Shown piece after piece: positions 35,122 through 44,528 of a stretch of 64,000 bases of DNA; position 1 is the stretch's first letter; every line of letters starts with the position of its first letter. The notes below the pieces were generated by a model. The model searched no databases, was not told the DNA's origin, and worked only from the letters and a program-made list of their open reading frames with translations. The stretch is from positions 773,600-837,599 of the forward strand of contig NZ_MSCN01000001.1 in assembly GCF_002954685.1 (NCBI RefSeq), read 5' to 3'. A program made the position numbers and the translations under genes. The stretch comes from Polaribacter porphyrae. GTDB taxonomy: Bacteria; Bacteroidota; Bacteroidia; Flavobacteriales; Flavobacteriaceae.

Positions 35122-36456
35122 TTGAAAAAATTTTACAATACATTATATCTAAACAATAGATTCTTCTATGCTCTAGCCTGTATAGCTGTATTTTTTGTGA
35201 TTGGTTTTTTCATTCCTATTTTTTTTGAAGCCTCTAAAGTATTGTTATTTATGCTATCAATACTTACTTTGATTGATGTGATTTATCTCTACAATATTAA
35301 AGATGCTATAAAAGTTAACAGGATTTTACCTGAACGTTTATCGAATGGCGATGATAATAAAATCACTTTAGAGCTGGAAAATAAATATCCTTTTACAGCT
35401 CATTTGGTTTTGATTGAAGAATTGCCCTATCAATTTCAAAAAAGAGATTTTAACTTTAGAGAAGTATTGCAAAAAAGTACTTCTAAAGTGATTACTTACT
35501 TTTTAAAACCCACAGAAAGAGGAGTTTATTTGTTTGGGAATATTAATGTATATGCAAACACTCCTTTGCAATTGGCTACTAAAAAATTTGTTTTAGGTGA
35601 TGAAAAAGAATTGAAATGTTATCCATCATTTTTAAAATTAAGAGAATTTGATATTAAAAGTTTTAATTCTAATTCAATTTCTTATGGAACAAAGAAAATC
35701 CGTAGAATAGGAAATTCTTTAGAGTTTGAGCAAATTAAAGAATATGTTTCTGGTGATGATATTAGAACCTTAAATTGGAAAGCTACTGCAAAAAGAAGTC
35801 AATTGATGGTAAATCAATATGTAGAAGAAAAATCGCAATCTGTATATTGTATTATCGATAAAGGACGTGCAATGCAGATGCATTTCGAAGAATTGAGTTT
35901 ATTAGATTATGCTGTAAATGCTACATTAGGAATTAGTAATGTTATTTTAAGAAAACAAGACAAAGCAGGTATGCTTTCATTTTCTAAAAAACTAGAAGAT
36001 TGGGTTGTGGCTGAAAGGCGAAATTCGCAAATGACCTTAATATCTGAAGCATTGCATAATATTAAAACTGATTTTTCAGAATCAGATTTTAGTGCTTTGT
36101 ATTCGGTTATCAAAAGAAAAATAACACATAGAAGTCTATTAATTCTTTTTTCAAACTTCGAAACTATTGATGGGTTAAATAGACAACTCCCCTATTTACG
36201 TGCGTTAGCAAAAAATCATTTAGTGCTAGTTGTTTTTTTTAAAAATACAGAGTTAGATGTCTTAATCAATGCAAAAGCAGATAACATACAAGGAGTTTAT
36301 GATAGTATTATAGCAGAAAAGTTTATGTACGAGAAAAAACGAATTGTAAATGAATTAAAGAAATATGGAATTCAATCTGTATTAACATCACCAAAAAACT
36401 TAACAGGTAATACTATTAATAAATATTTAGAAATAAAATCTAGAGGTATTTTTTAA
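35122..36456 (+). CDS. DUF58-domain protein
   Basis: 444 aa, starting at a TTG (35122) after a short repeat. Two membrane helices lie at the N-terminus (about 12-55). The DUF58 motif is at about 215-240 (SGDDIRTLNWKATAKRSQLMVNQYVEE), followed by a VWA-like fold (VYCIIDKGRAMQM). Partner of the MoxR ATPase just upstream; together with the other genes of the cluster it is thought to act in envelope maintenance or stress response. Confidence 0.9.
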   Translation: MKKFYNTLYLNNRFFYALACIAVFFVIGFFIPIFFEASKVLLFMLSILTLIDVIYLYNIKDAIKVNRILPERLSNGDDNKITLELENKYPFTAHLVLIEELPYQFQKRDFNFREVLQKSTSKVITYFLKPTERGVYLFGNINVYANTPLQLATKKFVLGDEKELKCYPSFLKLREFDIKSFNSNSISYGTKKIRRIGNSLEFEQIKEYVSGDDIRTLNWKATAKRSQLMVNQYVEEKSQSVYCIIDKGRAMQMHFEELSLLDYAVNATLGISNVILRKQDKAGMLSFSKKLEDWVVAERRNSQMTLISEALHNIKTDFSESDFSALYSVIKRKITHRSLLILFSNFETIDGLNRQLPYLRALAKNHLVLVVFFKNTELDVLINAKADNIQGVYDSIIAEKFMYEKKRIVNELKKYGIQSVLTSPKNLTGNTINKYLEIKSRGIF

Positions 36457-36503
36457 ATATTTTATTACTACTTTCGCCAACTGAATAATCAAAAACACAA
36501 GCT

Positions 36504-36905
36504 ATGAATTGGTATTTAAAAGTATTACAACAGTATGCAGATTTTTCGGGTAGAGCAAGACGTAAAGAATATTGGATGTTTACACTTTTTAATATCATCT
36601 TCTTTTATGCTCTTTTATTTATTCTAGGAGCAATAGCTGAAGCTACAGGAATAATTTGGGTTATATTTATTGCATACATATATAGTTTTGCTATGCTAAT
36701 ACCTAATTTGGCAGTAATAGTAAGACGATTACACGATATTGGTAAAAGTGGTGCATACTTTTTTGTATTATTTATACCTATTGCAGGTTTTATTTGGCTT
36801 TTAGTTTTATTATGTATGGAAGGCGAAGCTAGAGCAAATCAATGGGGAGAAGACCCAAAAGGTGTTGGTAATGATAGAATGATAAGCCAAATTGGTAAAG
36901 AATAA
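36504..36905 (+). CDS. DUF805 membrane protein
   Basis: 133 aa, three or four helices. The family signature is complete: WYLKVLQQYADFSGRARRKEYW at the start, PNLAVIVRRLHDIGKSGAYFF in the middle and WGEDPKG at the end. Function unknown. Single gene. Confidence 0.92.
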   Translation: MNWYLKVLQQYADFSGRARRKEYWMFTLFNIIFFYALLFILGAIAEATGIIWVIFIAYIYSFAMLIPNLAVIVRRLHDIGKSGAYFFVLFIPIAGFIWLLVLLCMEGEARANQWGEDPKGVGNDRMISQIGKE

Positions 36906-36906
36906 T

Positions 36907-37461
36907 CTATTCTACTTTTTTATCCTCTAAAACTGTCCAATTACCATAGTATGTAATCATAGTTCTATGTGTGCTGTTTATGTTTATATTGGCTTTTTTA
37001 TTTTGAAATAATGTTAAATGAGCATTATAGCCTTCCTGTTTATTGTTAAAACTAAATTTTAATTGATATGCCTTTTTCTTTTGATTAAAAACTATTTTTT
37101 TACTTACTATTTCACCATTATATTTGATTCCTGTATTTGTACTACCGTAATTATTAACTATTCTTTGTTCGCCAAAATAAGGTAAGTTAATTTTAATTGA
37201 ATCTTTATCTATTTTTAAATAATTAGGATTACCTAATAAACTAATATTAGATGATGTGTTTCCAGGAGGTAATAAATTATTCATCACAATTAATGATGAA
37301 GTAGAGAGTGGATTTGCCCATTCAAAATTAACTTCTATACTGTTTGACTTTATTATTTTTTCTAATTCTACAATTTGTTCCTCTGACAAGAAATTTTTAG
37401 AACTGCTACACGATACTGTGACCATAATTATAACAAATAATAACACTTTTTTCATAATCAA
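36907..37461 (-). CDS. DUF4251-family lipoprotein
   Basis: 184 aa from the first in-frame ATG (a second ATG at codon 3 is equally good). Lipobox VTVSC, then about 40 linker residues. The DUF4251 core contains NISLLGNPNYLKIDKDSIKINLPYFG and a C-terminal beta-rich part. Crystal structures of the family show a lipocalin-like fold; role unknown. It converges on the DUF805 gene (1 nt between). Confidence 0.82.
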   Translation of the reverse strand: MIMKKVLLFVIIMVTVSCSSSKNFLSEEQIVELEKIIKSNSIEVNFEWANPLSTSSLIVMNNLLPPGNTSSNISLLGNPNYLKIDKDSIKINLPYFGEQRIVNNYGSTNTGIKYNGEIVSKKIVFNQKKKAYQLKFSFNNKQEGYNAHLTLFQNKKANININSTHRTMITYYGNWTVLEDKKVE

Positions 37462-37540
37462 AAATTTAATATTGATAATTTAATAAAATAAATGTAATAA
37501 ATTGTTAACTTTAACATTAATTAAGTTTTCTTTTCACGGA

Positions 37541-38245
37541 ATGTATATTGCTACTATTTTTCAAGATAATTACCTGCTCTGTGTAAACAAACCCAATAAT
37601 GTTTTGGTTCATCATGCAAAACACTCTAGAAATATAGCAGATGAAGCCTCTCTTTTACAATTGATTGAAATACAAATTGGTATAAAAGTATTTCCTATCC
37701 ATAGGTTAGACAGAAAAACTTCTGGTATTATTTTATTAGCAAAACAAAAAGAATACGTTTCTAAATTTCAAGAATTATTTACAAATAATAAAATTCAGAA
37801 AACTTATTTTGGTGTAGTTCGTGGTTTTTCTCCTAATTCAAAAACAATAGATTCTCCTGTAAAAGGGCGTGATGCAAAAGTGCATAAAGAAGCATTAACA
37901 CTTTTAAAAACACTGGCAAATATTACATTAGATATTCCTGTAAAGCCCTATGATAAATCAAGATATAGTTTAGTTGAACTAACCCCAAAAACAGGAAGAA
38001 TGCATCAATTAAGAGTGCATTCTTCTAAAATTTCTCATCCTTTAATTGGTGATGCTAAATACGGTGATAAAAATCATGATATTATGTTTATAGAAAATTT
38101 TGGGTGGAAAAACCTTTTTTTACATGCAGGTAAATTGGAATTTTCTCATCCTTTTTCATCAGAAGTATTGCACTTACAAGCTGATTTCTCAAAAGATTGG
38201 CTTAGTTTATTTGAAAAATTTGATTGGAAAAACCCTTTAGTATAA
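37541..38245 (+). CDS. RluA/TruC-family pseudouridine synthase
   Basis: 234 aa from the ATG at 37541; the frame is open to 37502 but upstream residues are non-family. Catalytic motif HRLDRKTSGIILLAK (Asp in RLDR), YSLVELTPKTGRMHQLRVH and HPLIGDAKYGD are typical. There is no S4 domain, and the short form resembles TruC, which modifies U65 of tRNAs; the exact target cannot be fixed from sequence. Confidence 0.9.
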   Translation: MYIATIFQDNYLLCVNKPNNVLVHHAKHSRNIADEASLLQLIEIQIGIKVFPIHRLDRKTSGIILLAKQKEYVSKFQELFTNNKIQKTYFGVVRGFSPNSKTIDSPVKGRDAKVHKEALTLLKTLANITLDIPVKPYDKSRYSLVELTPKTGRMHQLRVHSSKISHPLIGDAKYGDKNHDIMFIENFGWKNLFLHAGKLEFSHPFSSEVLHLQADFSKDWLSLFEKFDWKNPLV

Positions 38246-38281
38246 TCTCTTCAAAATAAGCAAAACCTTATAGAAATTATG

Positions 38282-38461
38282 CTATTGTTCTATAGATTGT
38301 GAATAAAATCCTACCAATTCTCCATTTTCAAAACTTGGCGAAACTTCTATAGGATTACAACAAACTTCACAATCTTCAATGTAAGTTTGTTGAGATACGC
38401 TAGTATCTAAAATCATAGAAATTTCTTCCCAACAATATGGGCACTGAAAAAAATGTTCCAC
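38282..38461 (-). CDS. CPXCG-motif cysteine-rich small protein
   Basis: 59 aa, starting at a GTG (38461) 4 nt after the stop of the MDR reductase gene. QCPYCWEEISMILD near the N-terminus and EDCEVCCNPIEV in the middle give two Cys pairs for a zinc-ribbon-like site, as in the CPXCG family (in most members CPYCGE; here Trp replaces Gly). Function unknown. Translational coupling with the reductase is likely. Confidence 0.8.
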   Translation of the reverse strand: MEHFFQCPYCWEEISMILDTSVSQQTYIEDCEVCCNPIEVSPSFENGELVGFYSQSIEQ

Positions 38462-38465
38462 TTGC

Positions 38466-39473
38466 CTACTCTTCTATCACTTTTAAAACCAATTTCCCTT
38501 TTTTATCACCAGAAAAAAGCCTGTTATAGGTTTCGTGAAAGTTTTCAATACCCTCATAAATAGCTTCTTTAGATGTTAATTTTCCTTCTTGCATCCACAT
38601 TCCCATTTGTTTGGCTGCATCACCAAATTTTTTAGCATAATCCATTACAACCATTCCCTGCATTGTAGATCGTGTAACTAATAATGACAAATAATTGCTT
38701 GGACCATCAATTTTAGATTTGTTATTATATTGAGAAATTGCTCCACAAATTACAACTCTGGCATGCATTCTTAATTTACTTAATGCAGCATCTAAAATTT
38801 TACCACCAACATTATCAAAATATACATCTACACCTTTTGGGCATTTTTGCTTTAATGCCGAATAAATATTTTCTGATTTATAATCAATAGCTTCATCAAA
38901 GCCTAATTCGTTTTTAATATAATCACATTTTTCTTGTCCACCAGCAATACCAATAACTGTACAACCTTTTATTTTTGCAATTTGGCCAACAACACTACCA
39001 ACTGCACCTGCAGCTCCAGAAACCAAAACGATATCACCTGCTGTAATTTTGCCAACTTCTGTAATTCCAAAATAAGCAGTCATACCTGGCATCCCTAAAA
39101 TACCAATATACTTTGGCATTGGTGCTAAACGTGTATCTACTTTATACCAACTATCTCCATTTGTTATAGCATACTGCTGCACTCCTCCCCAACTTGTAAC
39201 AACATCTCCAACTTCAAATTTAGGATTTCCATTATTTTTTATCACTTTTCCAATTGAGCCAGCACGCATTACATCATTAATAGCAACTGGTGGAATGTAT
39301 GATTTTGTATCATTCATCCAACCACGCATTGCAGGATCTAAAGAAATATAATGATGCTCTACTAAAATTTCGCCCTCTGCTAATTCTGGAACTGGATTCG
39401 TTTCTAATTGCCAAGTATCAGCATCTGGCACACCAACAGGGCGTTTTTTAAATATGATTTGCTTGTTATTCAT
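38466..39473 (-). CDS. NADP-dependent MDR oxidoreductase (LTB4DH/CurA-like)
   Basis: 335 aa from the ATG at 39473 (MNNKQIIFKKRPVGVP). Residues of the medium-chain reductase family: YISLDPAMRGWMND, GMPGMTAYFGI, VSGAAGAVGSVVGQIAKIKG (Rossmann) and GVDVYFDNVGG. No zinc-ligand cysteines, so it belongs to the zinc-free group that reduces alpha,beta-unsaturated ketones or aldehydes with NADPH. The frame extends to 39506 and would overlap the E1 gene by 4 nt; the conserved start favours 39473. Confidence 0.92.
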   Translation of the reverse strand: MNNKQIIFKKRPVGVPDADTWQLETNPVPELAEGEILVEHHYISLDPAMRGWMNDTKSYIPPVAINDVMRAGSIGKVIKNNGNPKFEVGDVVTSWGGVQQYAITNGDSWYKVDTRLAPMPKYIGILGMPGMTAYFGITEVGKITAGDIVLVSGAAGAVGSVVGQIAKIKGCTVIGIAGGQEKCDYIKNELGFDEAIDYKSENIYSALKQKCPKGVDVYFDNVGGKILDAALSKLRMHARVVICGAISQYNNKSKIDGPSNYLSLLVTRSTMQGMVVMDYAKKFGDAAKQMGMWMQEGKLTSKEAIYEGIENFHETYNRLFSGDKKGKLVLKVIEE

Positions 39474-39502
39474 TTGATATTTTTTAATTGTGTTAAAAAT
39501 AC

Positions 39503-41491
39503 TCAATAATTATGGATTTCTAATATCTGTTTTGTTAAGGTTGATTTTCCTAAATATTGGTTTTCCAATTCTTTTTGAAAAGGAATTGGTGTTTCTAAAC
39601 TTGCAACTCTTTTTACTGGAGCATCTAAAAACTCAAAGCAATTTTCATTAATTAATGCTGAAATATCACTTGCAATACCTCCAAACATTGAATCTTCTTG
39701 CACAATAATTACTTTCCCTGTTTTTTTTGCAGATTGATAAATAGCTGCAGTATCTAAAGGTTGTAATGTTCTTAAATCGATAACATCAGCAGCTATTTTT
39801 GGGAGTTCTTTTAAACTTTCTAAAATCCAATGTACTGTAGCTCCATAACCGATAATTGTTAAATCATTACCCTTTTTAAGCAAATTTGCTTTACCAATTT
39901 CAATCGTAAAATAATCTTCAGATACATCTTGATAAACAGATCTGTAGAGAGCTTTGTGTTCAAAAAACAACACAGGGTTTGGATCGTTAATAGCTTGAAT
40001 TAGTAAACCTTTTGCATCTTGAGGAAAAGCTGGGTATAAAACCTTTAAACCAGGTGTTTTGGTAAACCAAGCCTCATTGGTTTGGCTGTGAAATGGTCCA
40101 GCTCCTACTCCTGCTCCACAAGGCATCCTTACTACTACATCTGCATTTTGATTCCATCTGTAATGAGATTTCGCTAATAAGTTTACAATTGGATTAAAGC
40201 CTGATGAAACAAAATCTGCAAATTGCATTTCCATTACTGATTTTATCCCATTAATTGATAAACCATAAGCAGCAGACACAATTGCTGATTCACAAATTGG
40301 TGTATTTCTAACTCGTTCTTTACCAAACTCATTTACAAAACCATCAGTGATTTTAAAAACGCCTCCATATTCTGCCACATCTTGCCCCATAATTACCAAA
40401 TCGTGATGCTTTTGCATGGATAATTTTAATCCATCAGAAACTGCATCTACAAAACGGATATTCTTCTTTGTAGAAGAAGGTTTGATTTCTTCATATAATG
40501 AGGATTTATAAACATCATTTAATTCGGTTTTGATATTTGGTTGAATTACTTCTTCATCAAAAGCAATTTTTAGATGCTCGTTGATTTCTTTAATTATTTC
40601 TTTATGAAACTCATCTTTTAAGCTTTTTGTAAGCACTTTTCTGTCAAATAAAAACTGCTCAAAATTTTTAATTGGGTCTTTTTCTGCCCAAGTATTCATT
40701 AATTCTTGGGATACATATTTAGTACCACTAGCTTCTTCATGACCTCGCATTCTAAAAGTTTTAAACTCAATTAAAATTGGTCTAGGTTCTTTTCGAATAC
40801 TTTCTGCAAGTTTATTAACTTTTGTAAAAACGTCTATTATATTATTACCATCTATAATATGGCTTTCCATACCATAACCAATACCTTTATCTGCTATATT
40901 TTTACAATTAAACTGCTCTGATATTGGTGTTGATAAGCCATAACCATTATTTTCAACACAGAATAATACTGGTAAACTCCAAACAGAAGCCACATTTAGT
41001 GCTTCATGAAAATCGCCTTCACTTGTGCCACCTTCACCTGTAAAAACAGCACAAACTTTTTGTTCTTTTCTTAATTTGTTAGCAAGAGCAATACCATCAG
41101 CAATACCTAATTGAGGTCCTAAATGAGAAATCATCCCAATAATATCAAATTCTTGTGTACCAAAATGAAAACTTCTGTCTCTTCCTTTTGTAAATCCATT
41201 CATTTTACCTTGCCATTGAGAAAATAGCCTATACAAAGGAATTTCTCTAGTAGTAAAAACACCCAAATTTCTATGCATTGGCAAAATATATTCGTCTTTA
41301 TTTAAAGCTGCAGTAACACCAACTGCAATTGCTTCTTGCCCTATACCAGAAAACCATTTTGAAATTTTACCTTGTCTTAAAAGGATTAACATTTTCTCCT
41401 CTACTAAACGAGGTTTTAAAATGCTTTTATATAAATATAATAAAGTTTGATTATCTAACTCTAAATTTGAAGTATATTCAATTTTTGACAT
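39503..41491 (-). CDS. Fused 2-oxoacid dehydrogenase E1 (alpha-beta) component
   Basis: 662 aa. The alpha half (about 1-310) has the ThDP motif FTGEGGTSEGDFHEALN...VENNGYGLS. The beta half (about 340-662) has VMGQDVAEYGGVFKITDG, MEMQFADF and the transketolase C-terminal domain. It resembles branched-chain 2-oxoisovalerate or pyruvate dehydrogenase E1, in which ThDP decarboxylates the keto acid and passes the acyl to lipoyl-E2. E2 and E3 are not in this window. Start ATG at 41491; a GTG directly upstream is possible. Confidence 0.93.
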   Translation of the reverse strand: MSKIEYTSNLELDNQTLLYLYKSILKPRLVEEKMLILLRQGKISKWFSGIGQEAIAVGVTAALNKDEYILPMHRNLGVFTTREIPLYRLFSQWQGKMNGFTKGRDRSFHFGTQEFDIIGMISHLGPQLGIADGIALANKLRKEQKVCAVFTGEGGTSEGDFHEALNVASVWSLPVLFCVENNGYGLSTPISEQFNCKNIADKGIGYGMESHIIDGNNIIDVFTKVNKLAESIRKEPRPILIEFKTFRMRGHEEASGTKYVSQELMNTWAEKDPIKNFEQFLFDRKVLTKSLKDEFHKEIIKEINEHLKIAFDEEVIQPNIKTELNDVYKSSLYEEIKPSSTKKNIRFVDAVSDGLKLSMQKHHDLVIMGQDVAEYGGVFKITDGFVNEFGKERVRNTPICESAIVSAAYGLSINGIKSVMEMQFADFVSSGFNPIVNLLAKSHYRWNQNADVVVRMPCGAGVGAGPFHSQTNEAWFTKTPGLKVLYPAFPQDAKGLLIQAINDPNPVLFFEHKALYRSVYQDVSEDYFTIEIGKANLLKKGNDLTIIGYGATVHWILESLKELPKIAADVIDLRTLQPLDTAAIYQSAKKTGKVIIVQEDSMFGGIASDISALINENCFEFLDAPVKRVASLETPIPFQKELENQYLGKSTLTKQILEIHNY

Positions 41492-41542
41492 CACAAATTA
41501 TAAATTTCATAACAAACTTAATCATTATGAATTTTATTCCAT

Positions 41543-41578
41543 AAAAAAACCTTATCATTTTTATGATAAGGTTTTTTT
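41543..41578. terminator. Terminator after the Lrp gene (bidirectional)
   Basis: Perfect stem ACCTTATCAT / ATGATAAGGT with a 4-nt loop, extended by A7/T7 arms. It lies between the Lrp gene and the E1 gene. Confidence 0.85.
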
Positions 41579-41596
41579 AAAATTTATTTATTGTTT

Positions 41597-42076
41597 TTAT
41601 AACTCTGCAAATATTGCATGCATCATTCTCTTTTTGTCGTTAATGCTTTCTTCTAGAGCAATCATAGTTTCTGTTCTGTTCACTCCTGGTACATCATCTA
41701 TTTGATAAATAATATCTTTGGCATCATTGGTGCCTTTAGCTCTAACCTTACAGAAAATATTATATTTACCAGCAGTAACGTAAGCCACAGTAACATTAGG
41801 TATTTTCCTTAAATTTTCAATAACATTTTGAGTCATTGAAGTTTTTTCTAAAAATACACCAACATGTGCTATAAAGGAATACCCCATTTTTTCGTAATTA
41901 AGGGTTAATGTTGAACCTTGAATAATACCTTCGTCTTCCATCTTCTTAACACGAACATGAATAGTTCCTGCTGAAACAAGCAATTGTTTTGCAATATCTG
42001 TAAAAGGTGTTCTTGCATTTTCTATTAGGATGTCTAGAATTTGATGATCAATTTCATCTAAAATAAATTTTTTCAT
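41597..42076 (-). CDS. Lrp/AsnC-family transcription regulator
   Basis: 159 aa. The N-terminal winged HTH (LDEIDHQILDILIENARTPFTDIAKQLLVSAGTIHVRVKKMEDEGII) is followed by the RAM ligand/oligomerisation domain (about 75-150). A standard-length family member, probably responding to an amino acid. It lies between the M14 peptidase and the branched-chain-type E1, either of which may be its target (inference). Confidence 0.93.
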   Translation of the reverse strand: MKKFILDEIDHQILDILIENARTPFTDIAKQLLVSAGTIHVRVKKMEDEGIIQGSTLTLNYEKMGYSFIAHVGVFLEKTSMTQNVIENLRKIPNVTVAYVTAGKYNIFCKVRAKGTNDAKDIIYQIDDVPGVNRTETMIALEESINDKKRMMHAIFAEL

Positions 42077-42150
42077 TTTATATATTATTCAATTAACATG
42101 ACAAATTTATGAATTTAATTTAATTAAAAATAACTAAAAATGAGAAAAAT

Positions 42151-43209
42151 TTAATTTTTCTTATCAACGAAAACGATTTCGCTATGTCCAATTTTATTAA
42201 AAATATCTTTTTCATCTACCTTTTCAAGTGAAGAAACTAATTTGCTATCGATAATTTCATCCTTGTATTGAAAAGCAACATCATTTCTTGAATTTTGATG
42301 TCTGTGAATAACATCATAAAAGATTTTGGTATTATTAGGAATAGAAAAATAAGCTTTGTAAGCTATAAATTCTTGAGAAGTAGCAATATGATAAATGCCT
42401 TGCAGAATGGAATAGAATGTAAATTCTCTGGTTTTTTCTCTATCATAATCTTTTGGATAATGACCAGATTCAATAAGAACAGTATTATAACCTAGTTTTT
42501 GAAAATTATCTCCAGTAGCTGTTGGGTAAAACTCATCAGTATATCTACCAATATGATTTGGAATAAAGTTTTGCAGCATTGTATTCATAGCTACAATAAC
42601 ATTCATGGTTTGAATTCTACCTCCAGTTAAAGCTCTAGTTTTTTCTTCTGAAGGAGCTAAAAAGGATATTGTTGCAGGGTTTTTTGTGCCTTCTACACCA
42701 AAAATAGTTCTCTGATCATGTAAATTAAAACAAAATTTTGGATTGAATTTTTCTAATATTTCTCGAAGTAACTTGCTTTCTATTGCAACTTTATCAACAG
42801 CATCTCTATTTAAATCTATATTATTCGCATTTACTCTTGTATAAGCTTCAGAACCATCAGGGTTTAGCATTGGTAAGAATAACAAGGTGCATTCTTCTAA
42901 AATAGTTTTAAAAACATTATTAGATGAATTAGAAAAGCAATTTAAAATATCAAAAAGAGCTTTAGTACCAGTACTTTCATTACCATGCATTTGAGACCAA
43001 AGCAAAATTTTCTTTTTACCTGTTCCTGTTTTTAGAGAGAAAATAGGTCTATCTTGTTCAGAAAATCCTATTTGTTGAACTATAAAATGTTCTTTGTGTT
43101 TATTAAATAAATCCTTAATATCATTAAAAGTTATCCACTTACCAAAAAGATTTTTCTCTTTTTGTTGATTAAATATTTCCTCTAAAAATTGAACAGATAA
43201 AATTTCCAC
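42151..43209 (-). CDS. M14-family zinc carboxypeptidase-like protein
   Basis: 352 aa, no signal peptide. Zinc motif HGNE (H75, E78 in SQMHGNESTGTKALF), NPDG and DLNRDAVD, FNLHDQR with the third ligand His, and a Glu in ESGHYPKDYDREKTREFTF. It belongs to the succinylglutamate desuccinylase / M14 group, likely releasing a terminal residue from peptides. Its upstream region contains two perfect TTACAATTGTAA palindromes shared with the divergent XRE gene. Confidence 0.88.
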   Translation of the reverse strand: MEILSVQFLEEIFNQQKEKNLFGKWITFNDIKDLFNKHKEHFIVQQIGFSEQDRPIFSLKTGTGKKKILLWSQMHGNESTGTKALFDILNCFSNSSNNVFKTILEECTLLFLPMLNPDGSEAYTRVNANNIDLNRDAVDKVAIESKLLREILEKFNPKFCFNLHDQRTIFGVEGTKNPATISFLAPSEEKTRALTGGRIQTMNVIVAMNTMLQNFIPNHIGRYTDEFYPTATGDNFQKLGYNTVLIESGHYPKDYDREKTREFTFYSILQGIYHIATSQEFIAYKAYFSIPNNTKIFYDVIHRHQNSRNDVAFQYKDEIIDSKLVSSLEKVDEKDIFNKIGHSEIVFVDKKN

Positions 43210-43266
43210 AATAGTAAATTATTAATGCAAATTTACACTTTAGTATAGAAGCAACCAATTATAATT

Positions 43267-43278
43267 TTACAATTGTAA
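43267..43278. promoter_or_regulatory. Palindromic operator candidate 1
   Basis: TTACAATTGTAA, a perfect 12-bp palindrome 58 nt upstream of the M14 gene start. Confidence 0.5.
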
Positions 43279-43290
43279 CTACTATTGAAA

Positions 43291-43302
43291 TTACAATTGT
43301 AA
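43291..43302. promoter_or_regulatory. Palindromic operator candidate 2
   Basis: A second perfect TTACAATTGTAA, centre to centre 24 nt from the first (about two helical turns plus a little). Confidence 0.5.
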
Positions 43303-43499
43303 ACTTAAAGATATCTAATATTGAATACATTTGTAAACACTATTCAAAATAATAACACTACTATAAAATTATAGAATAGCAAATATTTATTTTATTTTTA
43401 AAAACATATTTAGTTTATTAAAAATAAGTTAATTGTGTGTTTTAAATGAAGTTTTACTTTATTAAAAAATCAGAGTGTGTAATATTTGTAAAAATATAT

Positions 43500-43530
43500 T
43501 TTGAAGACATATTATATTAATTTACATTTG
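43500..43530 (+). promoter_or_regulatory. Promoter of the XRE regulator gene
   Basis: TTTG (43500-43503), 19-nt spacer, TACATTTG (43523-43530): a full match to the Bacteroidota consensus. A TTACAATTGTTT site (43536-43547) overlaps the expected start of transcription, as an autoregulatory operator would. Confidence 0.65.
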
Positions 43531-43550
43531 TATTGTTACAATTGTTTACA

Positions 43551-43910
43551 ATGATAAATAGTACAGATTTTGCTAATCGAATAAAAAAAGTGATGGATTT
43601 TCATCAGCTTTCAGCCTCTCTTTTTGCTGATAAAATTGGTGTGCAACGTTCTAGTATTTCTCACATTTTATCTGGTAGAAACAAACCTAGTTTAGATTTT
43701 ATTTTAAAAATCACGACTACTTTTAAAAATGTAGATATACATTGGTTACTTAATGGAAAAGGAAATTTTCCAAAAGAGAATAATACTTCAACTCTTAAAG
43801 CCTCTCCTACTCCACCAAATCTATTTCAAGATTCTTCAAATACAGGAAAGCAAATTCAACGAATTGTAGTTTTTTATAATGATGGTACTTTTGATGAGTA
43901 TAGAAAGTAA
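43551..43910 (+). CDS. XRE-family transcription regulator
   Basis: 119 aa from the ATG at 43551; an in-frame start at 43533 lies at the predicted transcription start and is unlikely. The HTH_3 domain is at about 5-60 (FADKIGVQRSSISHILSGRNKPSLDFILKI). The linker is rich in Pro, Ser and Thr, and the end IQRIVVFYNDGTFDEYRK is typical of flavobacterial XRE proteins. It probably represses its own gene and perhaps the divergent M14 gene through the TTACAATTGTAA sites. Confidence 0.9.
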   Translation: MINSTDFANRIKKVMDFHQLSASLFADKIGVQRSSISHILSGRNKPSLDFILKITTTFKNVDIHWLLNGKGNFPKENNTSTLKASPTPPNLFQDSSNTGKQIQRIVVFYNDGTFDEYRK

Positions 43911-43943
43911 AACTTCTTTCGAAAATATTAGGTCTGGTAAATT

Positions 43944-44366
43944 TTAACTTGCTTTGTTTAAGATGGTTTCTTGCTTAAAATATTTAGTAATTACTTTTGG
44001 AGGCGTAATTACTTGCCAGCTAGAATAATCAAACCATGAAAATTCTCTTTGTAAGCTTGCTACAGGTTCATTTTTAGAATTGTAAAAACTAACAAGGATA
44101 GTCATTTTTTGCAACGTGTAATCAATGTTTTTAAACTCTAGTAGCATTGTAAATTTTTGAGTAAATAATAAGGGTTTATTTTGGTTAAGTTGATCACTTT
44201 GCTTTTGTAAACCTACTTTTAAGGTGTTCATTTTAAGCTTTGTGTAACCTTTTACAAACAAAAAAGTTTCTACTATTTTAGAGGCATATTTTAAGTAAGC
44301 ATCACTTTGCATTACCATAAAATCATTCACATCTGTACCTTGCACTGTATATTCTCTTTGAAACAT
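43944..44366 (-). CDS. Thioesterase-like (hot-dog fold) protein
   Basis: 140 aa. N-terminal TVQGTDVNDFMVMQSDAYLKYASKIVETFLFVKGYTKLKMNTLKVGLQ resembles a 4HBT/acyl-ACP thioesterase-like helix and strand, followed by four strands. No catalytic Asp/Glu could be fixed. Family assignment is by overall pattern only; an unknown conserved protein of the group is the alternative. Confidence 0.5.
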   Translation of the reverse strand: MFQREYTVQGTDVNDFMVMQSDAYLKYASKIVETFLFVKGYTKLKMNTLKVGLQKQSDQLNQNKPLLFTQKFTMLLEFKNIDYTLQKMTILVSFYNSKNEPVASLQREFSWFDYSSWQVITPPKVITKYFKQETILNKAS

Positions 44367-44432
44367 TGTTGTAATTTTTAAGTTAAATTTAGGGTATAAG
44401 ACTCTAATTCATACATATTGAATGAATTAAAT

Positions 44433-44488
44433 AAAAGCAGATTAATGATTGCTTAAAAAATGAGTACTCACCTCATTAATCTGCTTTT
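44433..44488 (-). terminator. Long hairpin after the DUF5777 gene
   Basis: Perfect 15-bp stem AAAAGCAGATTAATG / CATTAATCTGCTTTT with a 26-nt loop that contains the palindrome TGAGTACTCA. On the minus strand it follows the DUF5777 gene; the T run is short. Confidence 0.6.
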
Positions 44489-44528
44489 GGTATTTCAGCT
44501 TTGAATTTTTCTTTCGAAAATTGGATTC

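Larger units (their letters stand above)
43210..43550. other. 341-bp divergent regulatory region
   Basis: No gene. It contains two perfect palindromes near the M14 gene, a good promoter for the XRE gene and a third, imperfect palindrome. The middle is plain A/T-rich sequence. Confidence 0.6.

Noticed and set aside
38246..38465. Empty intergenic region after the pseudouridine synthase
   Set aside because: It contains a real small gene on the minus strand (38282-38461) with a CPXCG-like motif.
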